From: Flammula alnicola | Lineage: Eukaryota; Basidiomycota; Agaricomycetes; Agaricales; Strophariaceae | Assembly (NCBI GenBank): GCA_015499995.1 | Contig: JADNRV010000075.1 | Location: 1 to 64,000 of the forward strand | DNA: 64,000 bases | Reading direction: 5' to 3' | Part shown: positions 24,075-34,688 of the stretch, in pieces | Layout of the letters: each line of letters begins with the position of its first letter | Position numbering within the stretch: the stretch's first letter is position 1 | The notes under the pieces: generated by a model | Database searches by the model: none | Seen by the model: the letters and a program-made list of their open reading frames with translations, nothing else | Told to the model about the DNA's origin: nothing | Program-made: the position numbers and the translations under genes

Positions 24075-25951
24075 GCCCCGGCGCTGTGCGGATTCGCGAG
24101 GAAGACCCTAAGTAAGTAGCAGACTTGTCACTGGGTTCCCCATACATACCTGCTTATAAGTGTTCAACGTTCAACGTTCAACGTTTAAAGTTCAACATTC
24201 AGCGGCAAGATGCATTCGGGAAATGGAGTCGGAAGTCGGCATACACGGAACACTCGGTACGGTTTCCTTCAGGTTTATGTAACATTAACGAGTGCCGGAT
24301 TGATCATTGATCTGCAGGTTTAAGCAGCCGTGTGTGCCATGCATTGTGAGCCGCTAGGGCGGTTTTGCATCCTTTTGGTAAAACATTGTTTTTCATGGAT
24401 CACGGTTCGTATCATCAGTTAATTTCGCGTTCATATGTATAAGTTAGGTGGGGGTTCTAGCGTCCTCTACTAAATAACGTGAGGCGCTGGGAGGATGGGA
24501 CGGTAAGCACTTGATTTGTTAATTGGCACTGTAACTGCATTGTTCAGACTCCAGAATAAGTATTGCTGCAGTGGAAGCCGGAAGGGGGGGTGAAATATGT
24601 GATACGGCGCCCGCTGACCACAGTTACGCCGGACCTGGTGGGGCCACTCCCAGTGCCAGCACACAATGTCTCTTGGCTTGACGAGAACACCGCTCCACGT
24701 GTTGATACGCAGGTGTAACGGCTTAGGTACCCTGCACAGTACAATGATGGTTGCGGAAAAGGGAAGAAAAACAAACAAATTGAAGTTCGCGGAGAGGTAC
24801 GCAGCAGAGCTAGGCAGAGCTTCTGCGGAATTTTCTTGAATAGGTCGGTGCAGGGACGCGGTTAAAAGGAAAGGCCCAAGGGTAGCGTACTATGGACGCT
24901 CCCACGTAGGCCGGCGCCGACGGACTTTGCGGGAACGCACCAGCGCAGAGTCGCGTACATACGCGCATCAGTGGATGAAAGGAGCAGCAGCAAGAGGAAC
25001 AAGACGGAGGGGGGTTTACAGAGGAGCCGGAGGATTTAATCTTAATATATACTCGAATCAGAAGTGGGTACCTTCCTGATGGACAGGTTAACGTTGGAAG
25101 AAGGATTCTCGGGCAGCGTTAACGGCGGCGCATCACGCATCATCATGTATGACGGGCCTCTGTGGACGTCGGACAAGCTTAGCGTATGGCGCTCGTTGTA
25201 CCTTGGTTCGTTCAGCGCGCTTTAGAGGAGAAAGGTAAGCATGTATACGCGTTCTAGATTGTGCCAAGGCCGATGGAGGGTTCCCCGCAATGTGTGCTGT
25301 GAAGATGGAAAATAAATTGTGGGCGACTTTGGGCGCCGGGGATGCCCAGTGGATGCCACGAGCAACCGCGAAAAGGGTTGGGTGTCATTTGACCATCAGT
25401 TTTCTTCAAGTGGATGTGCTTCGAAAACCCTTTTGGAAGTGCCTTTGAGGCTTTTATGGGTAGGTGGGTGTTGCTACAGAGATGAGAGTCGGGGTAAAGG
25501 GAGATGTTGAGCGGCGAGTTTTATGTTCGAGGTAGAGCGACGAGGAGGAGAACAAGTCGGCGAGAGGAGAGATAAGAACTTGAGGGACAGACGAGAATCA
25601 GGGAAGGAGACCTGACGGCTGGAACGATATAGCCTGTTTAGGGATAGACTTGTCTGGATATGGGAGGTGACATAATCGTGCTTCTTGACGGTGCTTCTTT
25701 CTCTCGACATGGAACAGCGACAGAAAAAAAAAAGGCGCAAAGGTACAAATTGCTCATAAAAAGTCAAAACCCTTTTCGCTTTTTCATCCTTGCAAAGACA
25801 TGCCAATCACCCTCTAGTCGATATCCCCCTTCCATTGCCAGTCGTTGCCCATACGTCCGCTCCCCCACCACACCACACCACACCACTCTGCGCCGCCATA
25901 GGCATTCGAAATTCATCCGCTGTGCGCCATTTTCTAGTTCCCCTTGCTGCC
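24075..25951. other. Intergenic region upstream of P450 gene
   Basis: About 1.9 kb without a supported gene. It includes a short tandem run of GTTCAAC-type heptamers at about 24162-24200. The segment before 25952 is probably the P450 promoter. Confidence 0.4.
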
Positions 25952-28614
25952 ATGACTAGCACTTCCGCTTGGGCCGCGCTCACCAGTCTTCTCGTCGCCC
26001 TTTTCCTGTGGTTTCGAAAGCCTAAAGCTTCCTCGGCACCTCTTCCCCCAGGCCCGAAGCCCGTCCCGCTATTGGGCAATATCAGGGATCTCACAGCAAA
26101 GGAGCTGTGGTTGCCCGCCTCCAAGTGGGCGAAGCAGTACGGTTAGTCTTTTGACCTGCAGCATACGTGCGCGAGTGGCTGACGGTTTCCCCCCCTGTTC
26201 AGGCGATGTCGTGTACTTGAACCTTCTCGGGATTGGTCTCGTCTTCGTCAACAGCCCCGAGGCTGCCTCTGAGCTGCTGGACAAGCGTGGGTCCATCTAC
26301 TCTGATAAGCCATCCTTGGTCATGGCAGGCGAGTTGTGCGTATTTCTTTCACCCACTGCCACTACTGCTACTTCTTTCTCTAAACTTATGCGCTTCTTCC
26401 CGACAGATGCGGGTGTAAAAACATGGTGAGGATTCCCTTCCTATCCAGTCCATTCCATTTCGCTTCAATCCTATTCCCCCGGGTCGAACCAGGATCGCCA
26501 CAGCGAAACCGAGTAACATCCGCTGTTTCCCTTCCTTCCTGTCTGTCTTCTCGCGTCCAGTGCTTCCCTCATCTACGTCATACTATTCATACCATCTCTT
26601 CATTCTATCTCTTCATTCATCTATCACATCACACCGACTAATCACCAACCCCCCCTTTCCTCCCCTCGCAGGTCGCATTCACCTGCTACGGCGACCAATC
26701 CAAGCGCCAGCGCCGTCTCCTGCACAAAGCCTTCGGCATCCCCGTCATCCCCTCCTACCACCCCCTCCTCCTCACCAACACGCGCCACTTCCTGCAGCAG
26801 CTCCTCGCCGCCCCCGCCGCATACCCCAAGCACCTGCGCCAGTACTCCGGGGGCCTCGTCCTCTCCGTTGTGTATGGCTACGAAGTCACGTCAAACTCGA
26901 ATTCCAACTCCACCTCCACCTCGAGCGAAGACGAGTTCCTGGAGCTCGGCGAAGAATGCGTCAACATCCTCTCCAACCGCATCGCGTCGGGCGGCGGGAT
27001 CTGGCCCGTCGACGTCTTCCCGGCCCTCAGGCATTTGCCCCTGTGGATGCCTGGCGCGGGGTTTAGACGGAATGCGGTGAAGTGGAAGCGGAAGATGGAG
27101 GAGTTTGTGGAGCGGCCGTATGAGTTTGTGAAGAGCAGTATGGTGAGTGCGTGTGTGGGTGTGGGGGGGTTTTTTTTTGGGGGGGGGGGGTTTGGATGTG
27201 CATAGAAGAATACTGACTTGGATGATGTGTAGAAAACGGGCAACTACAAACCGTCGTTCTGCTCGAACCTCCTCGAGGACCCGAGCAACAAGGACGTGGA
27301 CCAGTTCGAGTTCGACCTCAAGTGGGCCGCTAACTCGATGTATTCGGCTAGTCTTGATACCGTGCGTCCTCTGCTCTTAGTCTTGCTCTAACGTCTAACG
27401 CACGCACTCGTATACTAATACCATACCCTACCCTCCTTCCCCCACCAGACGATCACGACCGTCTCGCACTTCATACTCGCCATGGTACAGCACCCGGACG
27501 CGCAGAAGAGGGCGCAGCGGGAGCTCGACGCCGTCGTCGGCACGGACCGCCTGCCTACGTTCGCGGATCGCGCGAACTTGCCGTTTGGTATGTGTACCGT
27601 CGTCTTTTTTGGGTCTTTGGGTCCTTTTTATGTATTTGTGTGCGTGAGGTGAGAGCTAACTGACCTTGAACTTGATATGTGTAGTGGAATGTATTTACAA
27701 GGAGACGCTGAGGTGGGGTGTGCCTGTTCCGCTGAGTGCGTCTTTTCGTTCTTTCTTTCTTGGCTTGGTGGAAGGGAGGTCTAACGACTTTTTGGGTCAT
27801 TTGGTTACTTACTTACTTAGGTCTTCCGCACCGGTTGATGGAGGACGATGTGTACAATGGCATGCATATACCCAAGGGATCGCTTGTGTTTGGGAATATT
27901 TGGTGAGTGCCCGGCTGTCTTTTCTGCCTTTCTTTCGTGTCCGCTTGCTTCCCAAAAAAATCTAAAGCCAAAGAGTGATGTGCTGGTCACTGACTTTTTT
28001 TTTTTTTTTTTTTTTGCAATGACAGGGCGATGCTCCGCAACGAAGAGATATACCCCGAGCCGGACGTCTTCCGCCCCGAGAGGTTCATGGAGCCCGTCAG
28101 TCCAGAGATGGAGAAGAGGCGCAATCCGAAGAATTATGTGTTTGGGTTTGGGCGAAGGTGAGTCGAGTTTCGTTTGGTTGGGCTGGTCGCGTGGAAGTAG
28201 TTCGTTTAGGGCTGACCGTTCTTTCTCTCTCTCTCGTTTCCTCCAATTTGTGTGCGTGTGCATGATATATTTGCAGACAATGCCCAGGGATGAACCTCGT
28301 CGAGTCGTCCGTGTGGCTCCTCATCGCGTCCATGCTCGCCACGCTGGACATCGCGAAAGCGGTCGATGAGCATGGGAATACGGTCGAACCGGTGGTGGAG
28401 TTTGATAACCCGATCTTTAGGTGGGCCTCTACTCCCTCTACTCCTTCCTCTCTATTCTCTATCCGCCACTATCGCGTGTCACTGTTATGGTAAAAAAGAC
28501 AGGACCATGCTGACGTTTGTTTGTAGGATGCCGAACCAGTTCGAGTGCGATATGCGTCCGAGAGGACCGAAGGCGCTTTCGTTGATCAGGCAGGCGGAGG
28601 TTCTTGGTGCTTGA
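25952..28614 (+). CDS. Microsomal cytochrome P450 monooxygenase
   Basis: Heme-thiolate monooxygenase held in the ER membrane by an N-terminal anchor ([14 protein letters not shown]) followed by a proline-rich hinge ([14 protein letters not shown]). Later motifs in order: the C-helix region [14 protein letters not shown], an I-helix replaced by [20 protein letters not shown] (D-T-T in place of the usual A/G-G-x-D/E-T-T), ExxR as KETLRW, PERF (FRPERFMEP) and the heme loop FGFGRRQCPG with the axial cysteine. More than ten introns, including one with a T run at about 27993-28014 and a very short exon around 26407-26425 (CGCKNM). The text resembles basidiomycete P450s often annotated as O-methylsterigmatocystin oxidoreductase-like, but the substrate is unknown and no biosynthetic cluster surrounds it. 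The stop is TGA at 28612-28614. Confidence 0.92.
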
Positions 28615-29919
28615 ATGTGGGTGGTTGGTGTTCGAGCATCAATCACGGTCGTCCGTCGACAAGGAAGGAAGGAAGGTGCTTCCGGTCGAGAAGCGCGCAC
28701 AAGTTGCCCCTTCGTCGCATTTTTGTTTCGTTGGATGGACCTTTTGACATTCACGAATTCTAGTTGTCTGGTGTTGCGCCAAGTCTGCGTATTATCCGGA
28801 TTTTCTTTCGTGTCTTTACAATTGATTTTTACTTTGCGTGTATTCTCCTTTGATTACACGTTCTCATGCTCATGTTCGAGCGCAATCACACTCTTTTTTT
28901 TTTGCTTTTCTTTTCTCTTTTCATTCCGTGGCCAAAACGCAATTTGCTGTCTACTTACTCTTTGAGTTTTTACCTTACTCGTCGATCGCTTTCAACTCAC
29001 ATCTCCCATCTCACTCTTCCTTCACACACACTCGAGCTTTCTTTTTTTTTTTTCGCTGTCACCGTCAATTCGTATATCGTATATGAAGGTTGTAATTAGT
29101 ATAATCGCGTTCAACAAAGTTATAGAATGAAGTGCATTTTCGATTTTCAAGTTTTTCTTTTGTTGTTGTTGGCGCGTATCACGATTTTTGTTTAGCTGTT
29201 TGGCCCGGGATCCACAGGGGTTTGGGTGTTTGGGCAAGAATGTTCTGCCTGGGTGGGTCAAGGATTCCGATTTGACGGCTTCTGGCTTCTGGCTTCTGGC
29301 TTCCAGGGATTCGGGTTGGTTGAGGCAGGGTTGAGGTAAGTGGTCCTTTTTCCAGTCTGGAATTCGAAGACAAAAGGTTGATACATATGACTTCCACCCT
29401 GACAGCCCTTAATCCAGTCATACCTCCCATAAGTATATCTACCGTTACCCACTGCGTAATACAGGCGAAGCGGTGACAAGAGAACTCAGAAACATAACCG
29501 GTAGAATTCATGATGATCCTTCATACTTCCTGGCTGGCGGGGCAAGTTCTGTATTTCCGGTTTGGCCGTTCTTACGAGTTCGTTCGCAGAAATATAACGC
29601 TTTCCAGGCTGGATGGGCGGATATTCGATCGCGAGAGTGCTTTCATGTAAGTTTCATATCAAGTTTTTTTTTGTTGGTGTTGGGTTTTACTGATTTCGCG
29701 GATGTTGAATTGGAGGGTGCACATGCTTCTCGGGCTGGTAAATGATGCATCCGACGGACCGACTCGTAAGGACAAACATACCCCCGCCGCTCTGACTCGG
29801 AGGGAAAATGTGGGTAGCTGGCTGTGCTTGGGCTTCAGCTGAGTTCAACAAAGTTATAGAATGAAGTGCATTTTCAATTTTTAAGTTTTTCTTTCGTTCA
29901 AGTTGTCGTTGGCGCGTTA
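28615..29919. other. P450 3' flank with duplicated segment
   Basis: About 1.3 kb between two convergent genes. It holds poly-pyrimidine runs, a short tandem GGCTTCT repeat at about 29278-29306 and the two direct repeat copies listed separately. No coding sequence is supported. Confidence 0.45.
29109..29192. repeat. Direct repeat copy A (about 85 bp)
   Basis: GTTCAACAAAGTTATAGAAT and the following sequence through TGGCGCG and TATCAC match 29843-29930 with few differences and small gaps. This copy lies downstream of the P450 gene. Confidence 0.8.
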
Positions 29920-29930
29920 TCACAGTTTTT
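29843..29930. repeat. Direct repeat copy B, overlapping kinase 3' end
   Basis: Second copy of the 85-bp repeat, 734 bp from the first. It includes the stop codon (29920-29922) of the minus-strand kinase-like gene, so copy A looks like a duplicated piece of that gene's last codons and 3' UTR. Confidence 0.8.
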
Positions 29931-31434
29931 GACTTTTAGCCCCATGCAATACATCCAAAATATCCCTAGCAGATGGCCGTTTGTCCACGTCCCATGCGAT
30001 GCAACGATCTGCGAGGTCTCGATACCACTGAGGCGTAGACCCTTGCCCATCTCTCCACACTAAGCTGGGTGGTCCGGATCGATCCTCTCTCTCAAACCTC
30101 CCAACCTCTTCTGCGATCTGCCATAGGACAATCCCGAGAGCAAATATATCTCTTGCTCTGGTTAGCGGAAAGACAATGCCAGGCTCTAATAAATCAAATT
30201 CTGGAGCGACGTAAAGCTCGGTGTATCCATCCTGAGGTGCGACATCGATGTGCTGCAGGTGGCCATCTTGACCGAGGAGAATGTTGTCCAGTTTGATGTC
30301 GCCGCTGCATATGCCATTATCATGAAGAACGACAACACCGCTTGTGGCTTCGATTGACCAGGTATGCTTCAGCGGCCAGCTAAGCTTCGAGATGGAGGGT
30401 TTTATAGAAATTATATCTTCACCGCTGACTCGAGAGAACGTCTCTAAAAACTTGGGATTCAAGACCACCGGCTCAAGCATCGAGTCTTGATCCGTATTTC
30501 CTTTTATTAACAGGTCGTCGAATACATCGGTCAATGTTCCTGCAGGCATGAATGGCATCAGGTATCCACGGAACCAGGAATTCGAGTCGTCGGTTACAAG
30601 GAAGACGGGCTTGATAATGAAAGGGGATTGGAGGCGGTTGAGATGCTCAACCTCGGAAAGGAGAGCGCTCATCGGTCCATCTTCTCGATCTATGGGTATT
30701 CCATACCTCTTGAACACGTACCGGGATCCTGTGGGGTCTCCGGCTATGGTGACGATATCGATGTGAAAATGTGAAGTCATCACGGGGCATTTTCGGAGAA
30801 GAGAGATCGAGACACGCGAAACGGTGGCCAACGTGTCAGGAATATGGAGATACGCCTTCTCTTCAGGTAAATTCCTCGGCAGGACAGAGACCTCTAAGGT
30901 CCCATTGACCGTCTCGACTTTAACCAAGGTAACAGGCAGCAAGTTATCAATTCGGTTGAGGATCTGTACGCCATAATCCGGCGGAATAAAGTTAGTTGGA
31001 TTGCGGCATTTGGAAGCGTGCGCACCTCGTTTCGGAATGTCTTCAGATCAAGATGACTTTCAGTTTGCAAGACCTGATTTTCCACACAGCTAGCATCGCA
31101 CTCATTCCACCAATAGTAGACGGTAACGGTAAATCCGGTTTCATAACGCGTGTCGTCGGTTTGGTACAAGAAGGTGGTGGAACCTGCCATGGCTTCTACA
31201 TCTTCGGTACCAGGCACCAAACGACAGTCGTCCAGCGAAAAATAGTCCATCATCAAGTCGTCCTCCTCCCGTTCCCTCCGTTTTTTGAGCGTCCGGGATT
31301 GGGGCGGATTGCCTAGTGCTGAACAGATAATCAGTTGTGAGGCGATAGAAGAAAATGTCGTAGTCGAGGCTGCGGGGTACACAAATCCACGTACCAACAG
31401 GGGTTATATCGACGGAATGGCCAACTGTCGACAT
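29920..31434 (-). CDS. Protein kinase-like protein
   Basis: Three exons fit: 31434-31395, 31318-31026 and 30963-29920, joined in phase. The N-terminal 230 residues are unrecognised. The kinase-like part has a VAIK-like strand YVFKRYG, then EVEHLNRLQSPFI, hinge region LMPFMPAGTL, catalytic loop ICSGDIKLDNILL, HIDVAPQDG in the DFG position, and YVAPE with ARDIFALGIVLWQIAE. The catalytic D, N and the first D of DFG-like are present, but HRD reads CSGD and there is no glycine loop typical of active kinases. It fits the fungal kinases usually annotated only as protein kinase domain-containing. Divergent from the SRPK-like kinase across 860 bp. Activity is uncertain. Confidence 0.75.
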
Positions 31435-32294
31435 CGGGCAAGGATGGGATTATCGAAGTTTCAAGGTCTCCAAACGAGTTAATCTTATTGGGGAGCTTGC
31501 TCCCCTTTTGTCTAGCTAACACTGATTTTCCTAAGATAGGGCTCATGCACTTTCGACAGTTGGGCGACTTTTAGCCCAAGCACGTGATAATTTACATTAT
31601 GTAACCCTTGTCAGTTCGTCAAACTGGCTTGTTTTGGAGTGTGGCATTGTTGTAAATTCTAAGTCTCTCAGTTCATCTTAGTGGACTTTGATGAAATATT
31701 ACTGTTTTTCATGTAGGATATGAGTGAAATCAAGAACAATATCATTATATATGCTAAGAAATGACATGAATGGGGGTACATGCCAGAACTGCTGCAGTAA
31801 CTATTTAACTGCTTCCACAAAGGTGGCACTCTATTAAAATGGTGCTGACCACCCTCAGCAGACCATAATTCATGTACCTCCTCCCAAAAGATCTGTATAC
31901 ATACTCCTATGAGACCATAAAACGCGAGGGGACACGCAAAGGCCGAAATTTGATGGCAGGCGACGAAATGGTGGTGGCAGTGACACACAGTGCGCTGTTG
32001 CCGGTCCGGAGGGTAAGATTGAAGCTGGGACATGGCATATGATGTTGAGAGAGGAGAGATGAGCTCGAATAGCAGGGTGGGCGCAAGAGGTAAGATCAAG
32101 ATGACGAGGAAGGCGATCGGAGGTGGTGGTAAGAGGAAAGATAAGCAATCACGCGAACATTGGCAAGTGAACTGAGTTGCGAGGCGTTCAATTTCCAGCA
32201 TTACATAATGGTTTCGACATCACGTGCATGGGGCTAAAAGTCAAAAACTTCGTCTAAGTACAGGGACTCCGAGGGAGTGCTACGCTCAATATCA
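31435..32294. promoter_or_regulatory. Divergent promoter region with inverted CACGTG motifs
   Basis: Shared upstream region of two divergent kinase genes. TTTTAGCCCAAGCACGTGAT (31573-31592) has an inverted near-copy, ATCACGTGCATGGGGCTAAAA, at 32219-32239 (reverse complement TTTTAGCCCC-ATGCACGTGAT). Both contain the palindromic E-box CACGTG. A 177-codon minus frame at 31668-32201 lies between them but shows no known domain. Confidence 0.45.
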
Positions 32295-33755
32295 ATGACT
32301 TCTACTACTAACCCAGACCTGGACTTCTTCTACGCGAGACCCGGCTTGAAACTGAAGAATCGATACGATGTTCTACGGAAACTGGGCTCTGGCGTGTACT
32401 CCTCGACGTGGCTTATCTCTGACTCAAAGCCTGAGTAAGCGTTTGAGGTCTCCAAAGTCTTCTCAAACTCGCTCATTATTTTGTAGATATGGGGGAAGAT
32501 ATCTTGCTGCCAAGATCCTTTCGTTAGACGCGACTGAACAGCATCGCACGGGAGTGATGCATGAATTAGAATTTTTGAAAACCGTTCAGAAGCAGGACGA
32601 CATCAATAAACTTCCTATATTGCTCGACGACATCGAGATTAAAGGACCCCAAGGTTCTCACTTGTGCTTTGTGATGGACCTCCTGAGTTCGGACGTGTCC
32701 TCGTTCAGAAGAAGCGCACCGAAGAAGGCGTTGAAGCCATACATCGTGAAAAACATCATTAGTCAGGTATTGGAGGCGCTTGTGCAGCTGCACAACCTGG
32801 ACATCATTCATACAGGTGTGGATAATTGCGCCTGGAACTTAAAATTGCAAGGTTTTCTTACTCTATGTGTTTTATGATCTCAAAGATATCAAAGGCGACA
32901 ATATCCTTTTTAACGCACTTGGAGGTAAGGATGAAGAAATCGAACGAATACTCGCCGCCGATCCACCCAAAATTTTGGGCGAATTTGACCTCGACGGGGA
33001 GAAGTATCCCATACTCGCCTCACAGCCCATCCCTCACAAATGGACATGGGATACGCCTCCCCACCTGGCTGAACTGATGTCCTTTACATTAATCGATCTC
33101 GGTCAAGGTCCGTTCCGTTTCTTCTCGTCACAACATTTTTTCATCTCAGTGAACAATATGTAGCTCAATGGGCAGGGAAACAACCGACCGTAGATACGTT
33201 TACTGCGCCTGCTCTACGCGCACCAGAAATCATAATCCGCTCAGATTTCGGCCCTAAAATCGATATTTGGTCTGTGGGTTGCCTGACTTTCGAGCTCCTC
33301 GTCGGGCGCTGGCTTTTCAACCCGGAAGATGGTGGCGAAGACTGGCGCCTTGAAGACGACCATCTTGCCAAGATCTTGGAATTGACTGGAGAGCAGTTCA
33401 GCAAGTCTGTATTGGATCGTGCGCATCTGAGAAAGGAGTATTTCAGCGAAGAGGGTAGGATATTCATTTTCTCCTCTTTTTTTGCATTCGCTCCCGATTT
33501 AAGTGTTGTGCTGATGAACATCTACTTTTAAACCTAGGCAAATTATTACGAATAGCCGATCTCTACCCGTCGAGTATAGAGATGGCGCTGGCAAACTACA
33601 AGATATTGCCGGAAGATGAGATCGCTCCTGCTGCGTCGTTTATTAAAGCATGTCTTCGGCTAGATTCGTCGGGTAGGCCTTCCGCCAAGGAGCTTGAGCT
33701 GCATCCGTGGTTGAAGGGGGCTTTCTGTGGACGAGGAATTAGTGGGCACACATAA
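32295..33755 (+). CDS. SRPK-like serine/threonine protein kinase
   Basis: Starts MTSTTNPDLDFFYARPGLKL, with the glycine loop LGSGVYSSTWL and lysine strand LAAKIL within about 65 residues of the start. The catalytic loop is split by an intron: IIHT joins DIKGDNILF, giving HTDIKGDN, the SRPK form of HRD. The metal motif is IDLG, followed by an acidic spacer, APEII, and IDIWSVGCLTFELLVGRWLF. The long insert between DN and IDLG is the spacer position of SRPKs but is short here (about 60 residues) compared with SRPKs that shuttle between nucleus and cytoplasm. The C-terminal helices end in RPSAKELELHPWLKGAF. Likely substrate: RS-type splicing factors, by family only. About six exons; stop TAA at 33753-33755. 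Confidence 0.85.
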
Positions 33756-34688
33756 AATGACTGAGCGTGTCTCTGGTAGGATGCGCGTACGCCTTACACA
33801 GCTAGGGGCATTAGCAAATTCTGGGCTTAAGGATTCTCATATGGGTACGTAATTATAATATCGCCTTCTCTGCTGTAAATTTTTCCTTATATCTGGGCGG
33901 TCTCCAGGCAGGAGAGGCAGATATCAAGTCGGTGCCCCTCCACTACTCGCCACTTCTTCATCACTTCATCACTTTTTACTCTGTAGCTGTAACTGGCTAG
34001 GTGGAAATGCCTCTGTCTCAGCCATGGACTAGTATGGGAAGCAATGGCCTACGCAGACGCCTTTTACGAATATGACGATTAATGAAGAGCTTGTTGCAGC
34101 CATTCAGAATGTGGATAATTTCTCCTTTGCGTGAGTGTACACTTTTCCGCACAAGGTACAAACAACGTTCGCTAATAGTCCTTTTCACGGTATATGCAGA
34201 CGGGTTTATCAACCCGGGCACGCAGTAGTGCGTTCCACCTTCTCCATGCTCGAAATCAATCGTTTCTTACCGGATGTCAGCCTGCACTCCAACCGCAAGC
34301 TGTATACTATTCGAAAATTTCAAGCAGGTTGTCAATATGAAACAGCTGCATTAAGCCAGGATTTTCAGTTCGACGTGCAGCTTTGAGCTTGAACTCGAGC
34401 GCTAAGTTGCAGAAACATTATGAACTTTCCAGATACCAAGAACCTCGTCGGGGATGCTTTAGCGAGCACGATCGCCAGTACAATGGTTTATAATTAGCAA
34501 TTACTGTACGTTGCGAAGTACTCGACGTTGCATACATACTAATTGTACACTGCATTATTACACTGCAAGTCAACGCAGAGACGGGCCATAATTATAAGTA
34601 CACTACTTGCAACATCATGGTCCAATCTACTCCCATCGCAAGGATAGATCAATATAATAAGCAATACATAGTAAGCAATACACCGTAG
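33756..34688. other. Intergenic region with possible gene remnant
   Basis: Between the kinase and the NYN gene. Apart from the possible carboxypeptidase fragment at about 34035-34386, the stretch is AT-rich and non-coding. Confidence 0.4.
34035..34386 (+). pseudogene. Possible serine carboxypeptidase (S10) C-terminal remnant
   Basis: An open stretch containing TINEELVAAIQNVDNFSFA ends at a GTGAGT donor and joins, after an ATGCAG acceptor, RVYQPGHAVVRSTF and about 60 more residues. The layout (NFSFARVYQPGHxV) resembles the histidine motif near the end of fungal S10 carboxypeptidases (RVYxAGHxVP). The serine and aspartate regions are missing and the residues after GHAV do not fit. Either a fragment or a chance likeness. 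Confidence 0.28.

Noticed and set aside
24070..24085. TGGCGCC just right of the LTR as a plus-strand primer-binding site
   Set aside because: The TTGGC there is the target duplication, matched at 22540-22544, and gag lies on the other strand; the likeness is coincidental.
31668..32201. 177-codon minus-strand open frame between the two kinases
   Set aside because: No domain, irregular composition, and it lies in a divergent promoter region; not supported as a gene.
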